Shown here: piece by piece, positions 1 through 14,179 of the stretch
Position numbering within the stretch: the stretch's first letter is position 1
Layout of the letters: every line of letters begins with the position of its first letter
Position numbers and translations under genes: made by a program
Notes under the pieces: model-generated
Databases searched by the model: none
What the model was told of the DNA's origin: nothing
The model's input: only the letters and a program-made list of their open reading frames with translations
From: Lobulomyces angularis
Taxonomy: Eukaryota; Chytridiomycota; Chytridiomycetes; Lobulomycetales; Lobulomycetaceae
Direction: 5' to 3'
DNA length: 41,270 nt
Assembly: GCA_027604685.1 (NCBI GenBank)
Contig: JADHYX010000189.1
Coordinates: 1 to 41,270, forward strand

Positions 1-261
1 TTTACTTTCTTCACTATTTATAGTTTTTTTTCTAAAAACTTTTTGCAATTAAAAAAAAAATTGTTGTATGTTCAGAATATAATACCCAAGTACTAATTAT
101 TTAAATTTTTTTTTTTTTTTTTTTGGGTTAAAATTTACTGATAGTGTAATTATTTTTCAAAATTTAGTAAAATTATGATTAATAAACGTTAAGTAATCAC
201 TATTTTTTTTTTCTACAATAACCTCTATATCTAATAAAGTTTCAAAAAAAAAGATTTTCAT
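1..261. other. 3' flank of RIT1, no gene seen
   Basis: This AT-rich stretch lies past the RIT1 stop codon. It carries poly-T and poly-A runs but no coding segment or RNA gene that I can recognise. It is probably RIT1 3' UTR plus intergenic DNA. Confidence 0.5.
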
Positions 262-2148
262 TTAACAGTCAATGCTACTTGATAAATAAGACTGACTAAG
301 AAAGAATTCATTAATTCTTTTTAAGGTAGCTCTGGAAGGCTTTGAATTCTTTCTATAATTTTGAATATAAATCAAAATATTAAATATCAACTCCTTATCC
401 ACCACTAAACTAGTAAGATCCAAGTCTGGCAGTTTAAACTTTTTTTCTTGAAACAGCTTTACCAGAATAGAAAGGCAAACTCCAACTTTAAAAAAAAAAA
501 ATTAAATTTTCAAATCCAACTGTGTCCCAAACCTGATCGATCCACTCCTAACAAGGTGCACTTTAATAAAAAATTTTATAGTTTTATATTCACCCTGCAT
601 GCAATGTATAAGTCCTTTCTTTTCTGAATTTTGCCTTTGCACAAATTCGAATACTATTGGTAGAAATATCTTTAACGAGTGTGTGCCTCTTTTTCCTTCT
701 TGTAAAGGTATAAATAAATAAACATCTTTAAATTTTTCTGGAGAATCTTTAAATTCAGAATATTCTTCAGCACCACAGTTTATGACAAAATCAAAAGTTT
801 CGAAACAGAATATCGGGTTTCCAGAAAATCGATTACCAATGGCAAAGTGAGTGTCACCGATGAAATGAAAACTCTGCTGATATCTTTTTTGCAATTCTGG
901 TATTTGCTCCTTACCTAAAATTTTATCCCTGACCGGCCATTGGGAAACTAATTCTAGTATTACTTTATTTAGTTCTTCATTAGAATTTATTGCCATTATT
1001 TTCCCATAGTAGTTCCAAAATATTTCTGGAACCAATCCCTTAATAGCCAAAAACAATATTTAGACATGCATTTAGTATTCTTTATTACCTGTCCCCAGTG
1101 CTCATGATCATCACCAGACCCCTGTATATACGAAAATCCTTCATCAAATTTTCCATCTTTTTTAACTTTACTTGGATTTAATAGAATTACTGGTAAAAAA
1201 TCTAAAACGCTATAATCAATACTTTCAAATTCTAAAACATTGGTCTCATGTGTGATCCAGATAGGGCGCAAAGGTTTTTTCAACTGCAGAACCATGTCTT
1301 TCAATGGAATTGATGATTTCTAAAAGTTAATAAAAAAAAAGGGTATGTTAATTTTGTTGTACTAGTTATGAAATAAACCAAAAGTTGCTCAGTAAACTTT
1401 GGAATAAATTTAAGAATCATGTCACTTTCTAATTGCGAGACATAAGCTAAATTTGTATGTAACTGCGCATTCCAAATTTCCAATAATTCTTGCCTCTTAG
1501 TATCAGTTAAGCTATTATTTTCATTTTTTGAAATTATATCTAAAAAGGCATTGTTAACAACAGCAATCCATATAGGAATCGTTTTTGAAAAACTATCTGG
1601 CTAAAATTGAATCAATAATTATAATTTCGAAAATTTCGCAGTTTCAAATAAGTATATACCATTCTTTTTCCATTACGTGTGGAATCAACAATTATGCACC
1701 TATAAAAAATTGTTAAAAAAAAAGAAAAAGGCATCGCACCCACAATTATTAGATATCATATTATTTAAGAGGTGCAAATTAAATCTGCGTAGATTAAAAC
1801 TTAAATCATCATTGATAAAATGACCATCTGTTGATTTAAAGTAGCAATAATTAAGATTCTTGTATAAATTTCTATTCAAATACCAGCTCCCGCACCTAAA
1901 ATTTGAATTAGGGCAACAAATTATTTCTGCTACCTTTCGTTTGCGTAGAGTAAACAATCATTTCGTCTTTTCAAACTTGCAATGGTTGCATCTACAAAAG
2001 TTGAATCTTTTTGAATTGATTTTAATCTATTGAATAAATTCCTTGATTCAATTCTTAATTCCTTTCTAAACTGTTTTAATTGGTTATTCTGATTGAGCAA
2101 ATTATAATCCATTTTCTGCTTCAATAAAAAAATTTTTTTTTTGGGCAT
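262..2148 (-). CDS. RIT1: Initiator tRNA A64-2'-O-ribosyl-phosphate transferase (Rit1)
   Basis: This enzyme adds a 2'-O-ribosyl phosphate to A64 of initiator tRNA, which keeps that tRNA out of elongation. The model has eight exons: 2148-1934, 1895-1740, 1699-1660, 1600-1379, 1319-1089, 1038-594, 547-521 and 485-262. Phases all close and give 519 aa; yeast Rit1 is 513 aa. Family motifs appear in order: ANERCGSWY (about 69-77), FKSTDGH (91-97), DSTRNGKRMPD (129-139), the GDDHEHW block (280-286), and a DUSP-like C-terminal domain with HCMQGVDRS (433-441) and a PSRATLKRIN tail. The start at 2148 follows an in-frame stop at 2161-2163; a second Met at 2112 is possible. Introns are 38-59 nt. The HCx5R motif is split by intron 6 and looks like an intact phosphatase loop, which is unusual. 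The family is known from fungi and plants. Confidence 0.93.
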
Positions 2149-2642
2149 TCTTATTAAATGTTACTAATTTTAAAAGGCGCAGTCTTGACTCACTTAATTC
2201 ATTGGGGAGTATTGAGGCAGCATTGAATTCCCCTTCCTTATTAGACCCCTTGAAGTTCTTAACCCAACACCTACTACTCCTCAAATTCAGTTTTCTTCAA
2301 TCCCATTATATAACACATCAACCAGAAAAATTGAAAATTTAATGAGAGTAACATTCTCTGCTGTTGCTAGAAGTTGGTGCTATTTTTTACGGCCAACAAA
2401 ATTGTTTTTTTCTCGTATTAATAAACAATCACACCAAATCTAGAAGTCAAATTTTAATCTACATTGTAAGTGCTAAATACATAAAATAACCTAGTATAAT
2501 TTTGTTTAAACTGATGATAACAAAATTAATATAAATTCCAATGTTAGATTGAAGAAACTAAAACTGAAGTTTAAATATATTATTTAGATATAATATTTTT
2601 TGTTAATGTTTATAACAAGGTAGTTATTGACATTGAAAAGAA
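2149..2642. other. Intergenic: RIT1 upstream region
   Basis: This region lies between the RIT1 start and the Fanzor remnant and should hold the RIT1 promoter and 5' UTR. One open stretch (2102-2284, minus) lacks an ATG and shows no family resemblance. I see no serine-recombinase gene (the usual IS607-type partner of TnpB) here, and no tRNA. Confidence 0.45.
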
Positions 2643-3749
2643 TGAAAGTACAATAAATTTTATGCTCCAGACAAAATTGTAACTAAAAACACTCGTAAAA
2701 ACAATGAAGAATACCAAAGAATAAATAACAAATTAATTGTAGAAAATTTAAATATGGAAGAAAAACGAGAATTTAAAGTACAATTAAGAACTTTGACACC
2801 AGAAATTAATCAGTTTATAAAAAAATGGGAATATGAAACTCCAAAAGATGTTCGAGCTGGAAGTATAAAAGATGTTGTTAGATCATACAAAGGAAATTTT
2901 ACTAAACTTCGTAAAGGACAAATTAATTATTTTTTATATCAAGCTTAAGAAAAAGCTGCGTTGAATCAAGTAATTGATATTCCTAAACATGCTATCAACC
3001 ATTAAAAAACTTTTTTACAAATTTCTCCTAGACAATTTAAAAAAAAAAAATAAAAAAATAAAATGTGGAAAGTTAGGTAAAAAATATCAAGACTCAAAAT
3101 ATAAAGTGATTGTAAACTAAGTAAGGAAGGGGCTAGATATTTTTTGATAATACCATTTAAAGTAAACCCTTCAACAAACATAAAAAAACATGATACTTAT
3201 TGTGGAGTTGACCCTGGATTATGAGATTTTTTAATGGTTTGTTCAAACTCAAAACTTGCTAATTACACCCATGATCAACAAAAGTTGAGAAAAATTCGAA
3301 ATGAAATAGAACTGCTTAAAAAAAACCGGATTTTTAAAAAGGATGGAGAAAAAAAACCTCTTCGAAAAAAGTATTCAATTAAAATGGAAACCAAAATAAA
3401 AAACATAGTCACACAACTTCACTACGATGTTATCAATGATTTATTAAGAAAAAACGATGTAATATTTTATGGAGATATCAAAAGCCACCATATCGTTCAA
3501 ATTTCATATGAAAACATATGATAAAACATTAAGTTTTCATCAATATAAAAATCGTTTATTGCATAAAGCTAGTTGTTTAGGGAACAAGTTTTTTTGGTAA
3601 ATGAAGCATATAAAACAAAAACTTGTTCAGGTTGTGGAAAGCTAAACGATCCAAAAATTTCAAAGAACTATTTTTGTAGTCAATGTAACAAAACGGTTGG
3701 AAGAGATGAAGACGCGGCAAAATGCATTTTAATGAAAGGTTTAATTTAA
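2643..3749 (+). pseudogene. Decayed TnpB-like RNA-guided nuclease, Fanzor2/IS605-IS607 type
   Basis: TnpB/Fanzor proteins are transposon-encoded, RNA-guided DNA nucleases with a split RuvC domain. Joining the three reading frames recovers the landmarks in order. The block ETPKDVRAGSIKDVVRSYKG lies at about 2838-2897. A strand with IPKHAIN follows at about 2980-3001. RuvC-I is CGVDPGL at about 3201-3221, with its catalytic Asp. A helical KLRKIRNEIE segment comes next, then VIFYGDIKSH near RuvC-II at about 3460-3488. LSFHQYKNRLLHKAS follows at about 3531-3575, then the zinc ribbon CSGCG (about 3631-3645) with CSQC (about 3678-3689), and RuvC-III as GRDEDAAKCI. Stops at 2946, 3003 and 3222 and frameshifts near 3060 and 3590 show that it is dead. 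The N-terminal region is missing or unrecognisable. The short CxxC zinc ribbon sets it apart from the element at 6967. Class assignment to Fanzor2 is an inference. Confidence 0.82.
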
Positions 3750-3845
3750 ATAAACTTTTTGTTGAGATGGAAACTAAATATACCTAGGTGACAAAACACC
3801 GTCTGCGCTCAATGGTGGCTAAAGAACTTTATATAACTGTGGAAT
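3750..3845 (+). ncRNA. Candidate guide-RNA (omega-RNA-like) end of the Fanzor2 remnant
   Basis: Directly after the nuclease stop is a tract noticeably richer in G+C than its surroundings (about 3781-3822). CACC at 3797-3800 can pair either with GGTG at 3787-3790 (6-nt loop) or, extended to CACCGT, with ATGGTG at 3812-3817 (9-nt loop, one G-U pair). In TnpB elements the guide RNA is encoded at the 3' end of the nuclease gene and runs to the right end. Placement and structure fit, but no conserved sequence was compared, so this is speculative. From 3846 to 4156 I see only AT-rich intergenic DNA. Confidence 0.2.
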
Positions 3846-4156
3846 AAATTAACTTTTGTTACCTTTTTCTTCTTCAGTTTTTTTTTAAAATTAAAGTTTT
3901 ATTAAAATTTGTAAAGTTATATAATAGTTTATTGAACTGGCAACTATACATAGGACTATTTACTAATTGGGATTTTGACAAGATACAAAACCGGATAATG
4001 AATCTTTCAATAACTTATGTTTAACAATTCTTATCTAGTCTTTTAATAAAAAAAAAGTTATCTAAAAAAATTGTTAAAGTTGTCCATAATATTTTGTCTA
4101 AAACTGAATGGAAAAAGTATATCAATTAATTCTTAAAACATAAACTTTATAACTAT

Positions 4157-5445
4157 TTAAAATCTTTTGTAACTTTTTCGTTTAGCACTTTCAGAATATT
4201 TAACGTAAACAAATCCTCCAACACCACCGATTAGCAACAATATCACTACCCACTGAAAAGCACTAACACCGGAAGAACTACTGGATGAATTACTGATTTT
4301 TGGAAATTCCGATTGTTGATATTGATGTGGACTAACTATAGCATTGGAGCTAACTTCCAGGATATCATGAGTATCTTTTAAAAAGAAAAAAATAAATTCT
4401 CAAAAAAAAAAAAAAAAAATACCATAAACTTCTCCAGTAAATGCAGTAAATCCAATATATCCGGTTTCAGGTAAAGTTACATTTTGCACAAACATGCAAT
4501 CTCTCCAAAGCCCATCCTCCATAATATTTAACTGAACCTGGAGAAACTGGCCTCTGATGTACTTAACTTTGGCTTTTGTTGCATGATCCCAACCTCTAAA
4601 ATCTGCTGGGCACCCTCCAATTTCACCATCTACAAAACATTTATGACACTCAAAAATTAATAGTTACCCTTTCCATCATTATCATGATCGTAGCTTGTTT
4701 TTCCATCTCCCACCATCGCTGAGACGTAAGGAAATGTATGCTGTTTCCAATGAAAAAAGACATCATCGTTAACTAAACAAGATAATTTTAATTTTTATAA
4801 ATACATACTCTTTGTCGACCATTGGAATATGTATCGAAAAACACTCCTAGTCCTTTAAATTTATCCTTAGATCCAAACACAGGGCCTTGAAAAAGTTAAA
4901 AAAAAAAAAGGTAGTATTAAAAAAATTACCTTCAACTTCTTTATCAGCTGTATACCAAAAAGCAAAACCATCACCGAATAATCCGTTATGATTTGTACTA
5001 AAAACCTTAAATTCAAACTCAATTACCCACGATCCTGCTGAAAGCTCCTATATATATATCAAATTTTTTAGACAAAATATAAAAAAATAAAAAAGGAAAT
5101 TTTAACACCATATCATAAATAGAAAAAAAATTTAGTATAAATGTTGACAGTAAAGACGCCTTACATCTTTTGTCCAAATCCAACCTTTCTTAGACTGAGT
5201 TTCAGTTGTTAATCGTACGTGCTGATTCACTTCAACAATAGTATCTCCTCCAAAATTCCAATATCGATTGTTTAAATTTTCCTCTTAATGGAAATTGATT
5301 AATAAAAATATAAAATTTTCATACCAATGTATGGTGTTCTCAAAGAAAATGAATGAAGAGGAACAACATGTTCTGTAGTGCTGTCCATCTCCTCAGCCAG
5401 AGCTATAGAGAAAAGAATTACATTTAAAACAGAGAGTAGTTGCAT
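4157..5445 (-). CDS. LMAN2: L-type lectin cargo receptor, VIP36/LMAN2-like
   Basis: The protein probably binds high-mannose glycoproteins and carries them between ER and Golgi. Seven exons (5445-5325, 5283-5165, 5047-4930, 4885-4809, 4740-4668, 4629-4423, 4374-4157) splice in phase to 310 aa. The start MQLLSVLNVILF gives a clean signal peptide (about 1-17); an upstream in-frame Met at 5520 would bury it. The lectin domain includes GDGFAFWY, GLGVFFDTYSNG, YDHDNDGK and GGCPADFRGW. These carry the metal- and sugar-binding Asp/Asn residues and one conserved Cys; the partner Cys is in WRDCMFV. A Ser-rich spacer is followed by a membrane helix (about 276-296) and a 14-residue basic cytosolic tail ending KSYKRF, like the trafficking tails of the family. 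The length and the absence of a coiled coil favour VIP36 over ERGIC-53. Intron 2 (117 nt) is longer than the rest. Confidence 0.92.
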
Positions 5446-5631
5446 AATTAAGATTCTCTTGAATGAGTGTAACCAAAAAAAAAAATAATGTATAGTCTTG
5501 GACAATATGTTTTTTAACATCTCGACAAAAATAAATTAAACATTCAAGTGGAACCACAAATGCAAAACGAACAATTTTCATCGTCATTATCTCAAGAATT
5601 TTATCTACTTATCAGAAAAAACAACATTCTG

Positions 5632-6633
5632 AGGAAACTAAACAGGCTGCCGTTTAGTCATTTCGAAAAGGCGAGTCAATTGTATGGACTTGTAATAAGT
5701 ATCGTATAACAAGAACCACGTTTTACCTATGGAGACGACAATGGGATACTACAAAATCAGTTAAACCTATTCCGAAATCTGGTAGAAAGCAGAAATCGGA
5801 CAACGCTTTTGAACAAAGCTGGTTTAATTTTATACTAAAAATCCAACTGCGACGAATAAAGAAGGTTCTGAACAGCTCGATAAGAAAATTATCCCGCGTT
5901 TCTGCTTCAAATTATCTTAAACGATCAAATTTTACACGGAAATAAGTTTCAGACGAATCCACAAATGATCCAGATGAGCGTGTGCTTCAAGAAACTCGCG
6001 AGTAAATTCAATCAATTCAGGAAATATCACCAGAAAAAAGGGTGCACCTGGTTGAAAGTTTCCTCTATGACAATGAGGCTCCAAGTATGGGTCGAAGTAT
6101 TCGGGGGAAACGAATTTCAAGACCCTGAAGAAGACATGGAAGAGATGGAAGCAATTCGTTGCACAGGAATTGTTCACGACCACCTAACATCATCAGAGAA
6201 TGCAGAAGATGAAAACTTTTTAGAATATGTTAGAAACATACTTTCTCCAAAACTCAATGTGGGTGATGTTGTTATTGGGATCGACTTGGAAGAGCCGGAA
6301 TATGTAAAAACCCCAAGAAACCACATTACGACCCAGAAGCAAAGATATTGATTGAAAGTAAGGGTGCGAAAGTTTTGTTTTGCTCCACAAGGAAACTATT
6401 TCAATCCCATCGAGCTTGCATTTGGAACAATCAAGACTAACATTAGAAACACCTATACGCAGGCAGATGCAGCAAAAGAAAAAAGAGCTCGAACTAAAGA
6501 GGAGATTTCCCAAGTGGTAAAAGAATCTTGTGATAGAATTAGCCAGGAAAATATTGTTGGATACTATAGAAAAATAGCAGATGGAAGAGCATTTTTTACT
6601 TGTATCCGAATGTATTGCAGTAGTAGTTTGTAG
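5632..6633 (+). pseudogene. Decayed Tc1/mariner-IS630 superfamily transposase
   Basis: One frame (about 5632-6125) encodes a helix-turn-helix region: FRKGESI, then KYRITRTTFYLWRRQWDTTK, then the PKSGRK linker. SASNYLKRSNFTRK and the first strand of the DDE domain, with SFLYDNEAP, follow. A shift leads to a second frame (about 6065-6350) with TGIVHDHL and GDVVIGIDLEE, which matches the second catalytic Asp block. A further shift near 6350 gives a third frame (6352-6633) with QGNYFNPIELAFGTIK, the usual NPIE block holding the third acidic residue. Internal stops plus two shifts mean it is not functional. I could not find terminal inverted repeats by eye. It sits head-to-head with the lectin gene, about 190 nt from its start codon, so its left end may overlap the lectin promoter. 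Confidence 0.8.
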
Positions 6634-6966
6634 TAATGAAATATAATTATTTACCATTTCTTTTATCCACATACTCTAGGTAATCCCTAACAAAAACTAT
6701 AAAAAGCCTCCTCTCAACTCTGGAAAAACGAAAAAGACAACATTTACTCACAAGACTTCCTTCCAAAAGGTCATTCGAGGAAACTATGCGCCTAAACAAC
6801 CTCCTCGTCAAGTGTAATTGACTTCAAATACACACAACACACTTTTCAAAAAACTATACTATTTGTACAAACAGAATAACAGAGAATAACATGAAAAAAA
6901 AGTAATAAAATATTATTTTATAACAAAAGATGATTGCTTTTATTCAATTATATGTATAATACTTAA
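6634..6966 (+). other. Spacer between transposase and Fanzor1 remnants
   Basis: No recognisable gene. A 40-odd codon open stretch around 6680-6822 is rich in Lys, Thr and Pro but matches no family I know. If the two flanking remnants form one element, most of the Fanzor N-terminal half has been deleted here. Confidence 0.35.
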
Positions 6967-7553
6967 TATAAGATTGTTAATGATCATCAAAGCATATAAC
7001 AAAATTAGTAAAAAAATAGGCAAAAATGCAGCATACAGGAACAAAATTTGATTAAAAACATAAACAAGAAATATGGAAATGATTTTGTGGTTGTGATGGG
7101 TTGGAGTGATGCTGGAAGAACAATAAAACTTCATCAATCGTTGAAGAACAAAGGGTGGAGAACAGTGTTTAAGAGAAACAAGATTAGGTGTTTTTCTAAT
7201 TGAAAAATACAAAACTTCATCATTGTGTCCATTGTGTGATGGAAATGTGGAAAAGAATTTTATGAACCGTTTGTCTTCTAGACCTTGGCAAAGAAGGAAA
7301 GGTAAAATGGAAATTGTCCATGGATTGTTAGGTTGTAACAACCTTCTGTGTATAAAAGATATTACTGGAATCGAGACATATTGAGTATTTGTAATATGCA
7401 GAAGATTGTAAAGTCAACAATCATAGGAACAGGTAGACCAGCAGCACTCAGTCGTCGTCCCGTCAGGTTCCAAAGAGCTAATCTTCCTGAGTATTTTTCG
7501 CTACTCTTGCCAATTGGTGTTGAAGACAAAAACATATTATCCAAGCACTACTG
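6967..7553 (+). pseudogene. C-terminal remnant of a Fanzor1-type RNA-guided nuclease
   Basis: Three frames together give the C-terminal part of a eukaryotic Fanzor. A helix KISKKIGKNAAYRNK comes first (about 6999-7050). Then KKYGNDFVVVMGWSDAGR follows, equivalent to the family's G(D/N)WS strand near RuvC-II, then LKNKGWRTVFKRNKIRCF. The zinc-finger region is EKYKTSSLCPLCDG, SRPWQRRKG and VHGLLGCNNLLC, and last comes YYWNRDILSICNMQKI with the RuvC-III Asp. The WNRD block, the long insert between the Cys pairs and the HGLL(R/G)C motif are typical of Fanzor1 of early-diverging fungi. They differ from the compact CxxC ribbon of the remnant at 2643. Frame breaks near 7052, 7195 and 7345 and the missing N-terminal half make it non-functional. 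Confidence 0.8.
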
Positions 7554-7925
7554 AAGCAGTGAATTTAATACGCAACAATAACCCTTAATAAAAGAGTAGA
7601 AGGGATATATTTACGTATAAAAAATTGTATAACTTTAACGCATAACTGAAATTTCACACATTATGTACAAACATTTGGAGCCTGATTTTATTTAATCCAA
7701 TTCTGCTTGTTTTTCTAGGAATTAAAAAGCCTAAATAACCGCTTAGTTTTAAGTTAATAAATTGTTTCTTTTGTTCTACAGTAAGTGGAATAGCCACCTT
7801 ACACTATAAAGTTAATTCAAAACGAACTTTTAAGTAATATCGCGTGTTTTTTACGGGATACTAGGAGCATTATAGAATATGCTTTCCATTTTCTAGAGTG
7901 CTAGAGTAGTTACTCCATTTATGTC

Positions 7926-7948
7926 TTGGTAAATATTGTCTTTACCAA
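7926..7948. repeat. Inverted repeat, 8-bp arms
   Basis: TTGGTAAA (7926-7933) and TTTACCAA (7941-7948) are exact inverted copies around a 7-nt loop. The same TTGGTA/TACCAA core recurs in the hairpin at 8009. Confidence 0.6.
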
Positions 7949-8008
7949 ACACTTCATACCATCACATTAGTCCAACAAGATATTATAAATGCTGGCAGAC
8001 GCTCCCAT

Positions 8009-8027
8009 TACCAAGTATGTCTTGGTA
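8009..8027. repeat. Inverted repeat, 7-bp arms
   Basis: TACCAAG (8009-8015) and CTTGGTA (8021-8027) are exact inverted copies around a 5-nt loop, about 150 nt upstream of the UBTD start codon. The related hairpin at 7926 also has TGTCTTGGTA in common with it. Confidence 0.6.
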
Positions 8028-8179
8028 TCAAAATGAGTTTACTGGAAGATTTTAAGTTAAATCGTTTTTTGAGAATTTTTGAAGAAAGTTGCAATACGAA
8101 TCATAAAATTAAATTTTTCATAAAATTAATTTTTTTGTAAAATTAAAAAAGGAATTTAATTTTTATATTTTGAATACTG

Positions 8180-9215
8180 ATGGGAAATTCATCTTCAAGA
8201 AATAGAGATAGGGCCAGCGGAGCTAGAAGAGAACAACGTAGCGGTAATAGAAATAGTTCTGCTATTCGTAGCTCCTCTCAGCCTCCAATTGTTCAAACCG
8301 GTACTTGACTTTCTTTTAATGTCTTACAATTTTAGGTGAACCGAAACCGCTTATACCTCAAAAAGATATTGTATGGACTCACACTAATAAGATTACCCTT
8401 GAAGAGCTGACATCTATGAGAGTATGAAAAAAAAATATTCCTTTAATTCTTTTTGTTTCAAAGGATCAGTTTTGGGACACACAACCTAGTTACAGTGGAA
8501 GAATGGAAATTTGGCAAACGCTAAAAGGTAAAACTTTAATTTATTTTATTTTTACTAATCTAGCAAAAAGCGTGTTGTGAAGCAATTTCAACTTTGGAGA
8601 CTGCTCAAGCAATAATTGATGCATCAAACATAATATGCCCAAGCGGAAATCTGGTGGATGGATGTTATGACGAATTTGGTATTTAATTTTCCTGTAGATT
8701 TCGGAGATAAATTTATAATTTTATTTATTCTTTCAGGTAACCACTATGTTATTCCTCAATTTTGCATTTCTGAACCGACAAATTTAGCGAAAGATCGCAG
8801 TGGTCTTGAGGAAAGGAAGAGGGAAGAAACTCTTGTGCATTCCACCGCCGCTCTGACTATACTTAACCCAACTGCCAAAAAAGGTGTGGATGATAATGAC
8901 TCAAATAACTTAATTACAGGGTGTGTCCCAATCACTGCCAGACTCTCTACTGGAAAAGATTTAAAGATTACAGTTGATCCAGATAATAACATCTTGTCAA
9001 TTAGAAAGCAGCTTTTGGATAATTCCGAATTCAAAGATAATAAAAAGGTTAATTTAAAATTGATTCATTTTGGAAGGTGAATTTTTTCTTTTTTCGTTGA
9101 CTAAAAAATAAAACTTAAAATGTTAATTAATAGAATTTTGGATGACAATATCAAAATCAAAAATACTAAAATCGCTGCTGGATCTGTAATACAAATTATG
9201 GTTCAAGAAAAATGA
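8180..9215 (+). CDS. UBTD: Ubiquitin-domain-containing protein, UBTD1/UBTD2 family
   Basis: In animals UBTD proteins bind UBE2D-type E2 enzymes and link ubiquitination to stress and growth signalling. Six exons (8180-8300, 8336-8421, 8464-8527, 8571-8678, 8737-9076, 9134-9215) splice in phase to 266 aa. The N terminus MGNSSSR fits an N-myristoylation signal (Gly2, Ser6), as in the human proteins that begin MGN. A basic Ser/Arg-rich leader precedes the UBTD N-domain, which contains RDQFWDTQPSYSGR, EIWQTLKACCEA, AQAIIDASNI and CYDEFGNHYVIP. A C-terminal ubiquitin-like fold (about 190-264) begins ITARLSTGKDLKITVDP and ends SVIQIMVQEK without a Gly-Gly, so it is not conjugated. At intron 3 the acceptor at 8570, not the AG at 8563, is needed for frame. 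An Asp/Asn linker makes it longer than the 227-aa human UBTD1. Confidence 0.92.
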
Positions 9216-9712
9216 AATTAAAATCGTCAAAGTAATTTTAAATAGCCATAATTTTATTTTGTTTTTTTTCAAAATATTTTTTTTTCTTTGTAATATATCA
9301 TAGAACATAATGCATAAACAGTATAAACAATTTAAAACGAAATTTTTAGATCATAAGTGCAGTTACAAACACTACAACTTTTATGTGCTTAGCTTTAACA
9401 TTCTAAATTGAGTACATTTTCATAAAGATTTTATTCCTTTTTACTTTGTGCTGCAGTAAATCAATTGTATATATAATGTGGGATTTCAGTCAGCATAATT
9501 GGAAATATTAGGAAATAGTGAGAGTTTAATTTCAACTGTACTTTCACATCTCAATTGAGTTGATACCTTCCAACTTGATAGTGACTCTTGATAAAGTGCT
9601 CAAAATGTACATTAACTAAAATGGAGAAGCATCCTTGGTAGTATATATACAATTAAGAGGCAGAGAAGAAATTTTGAATTACATAACTTTTTTCCAAACT
9701 TTTTCTTACACG
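9216..9712. other. Intergenic: UBTD 3' flank and PKC1 promoter region
   Basis: AT-rich, with no gene detected. The interval should carry the UBTD 3' UTR and the PKC1 upstream region. No tRNA, repeat or clear motif is visible. Confidence 0.45.
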
Positions 9713-13920
<4,208 letters not shown>

Positions 13921-14179
13921 GTATTTTTTGTTCGTGTTTATATGTATTATATGTATGTTTAAACTGTTGTTTTATGCATTATATTAAATTCTTTGTTTTT
14001 AAGAAATAAAAAGATTACGATAATGTTACTATATTTTGTATTAATTTATGATATCAGATATGTACTTGAAATTGATCTAAATTCTAAGAGAGAATTTGGC
14101 TATAAACATGAAAAAATTTGTGTTTAAAAGACATAATTTTAGTTACATATTATTATTTTATCAACGTCCTTTATTCGAT

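Larger units (their letters stand above)
7554..8179. other. Intergenic region upstream of UBTD
   Basis: I see no coding segment or RNA gene. The stretch should contain the UBTD promoter and the right flank of the Fanzor1 remnant. Its only visible structure is the pair of related hairpins listed separately. Confidence 0.45.

Noticed and set aside
5393..5587. Longer N terminus for the lectin
   Set aside because: An upstream start would place charged and aromatic residues before the signal peptide. The Met at 5445 gives a typical signal sequence.
5446..5631. Terminal inverted repeat of the mariner-like element
   Set aside because: I found no convincing inverted match between this region and 6634-6966, so the element ends remain undefined.
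6220..6672. 150-codon minus-strand open reading frame
   Set aside because: It is antisense to the transposase remnant, whose DDE motifs are on the plus strand.
6940..7341. 133-codon minus-strand open reading frame
   Set aside because: It is antisense to the Fanzor1 remnant, whose zinc-finger and WNRD motifs read on the plus strand.
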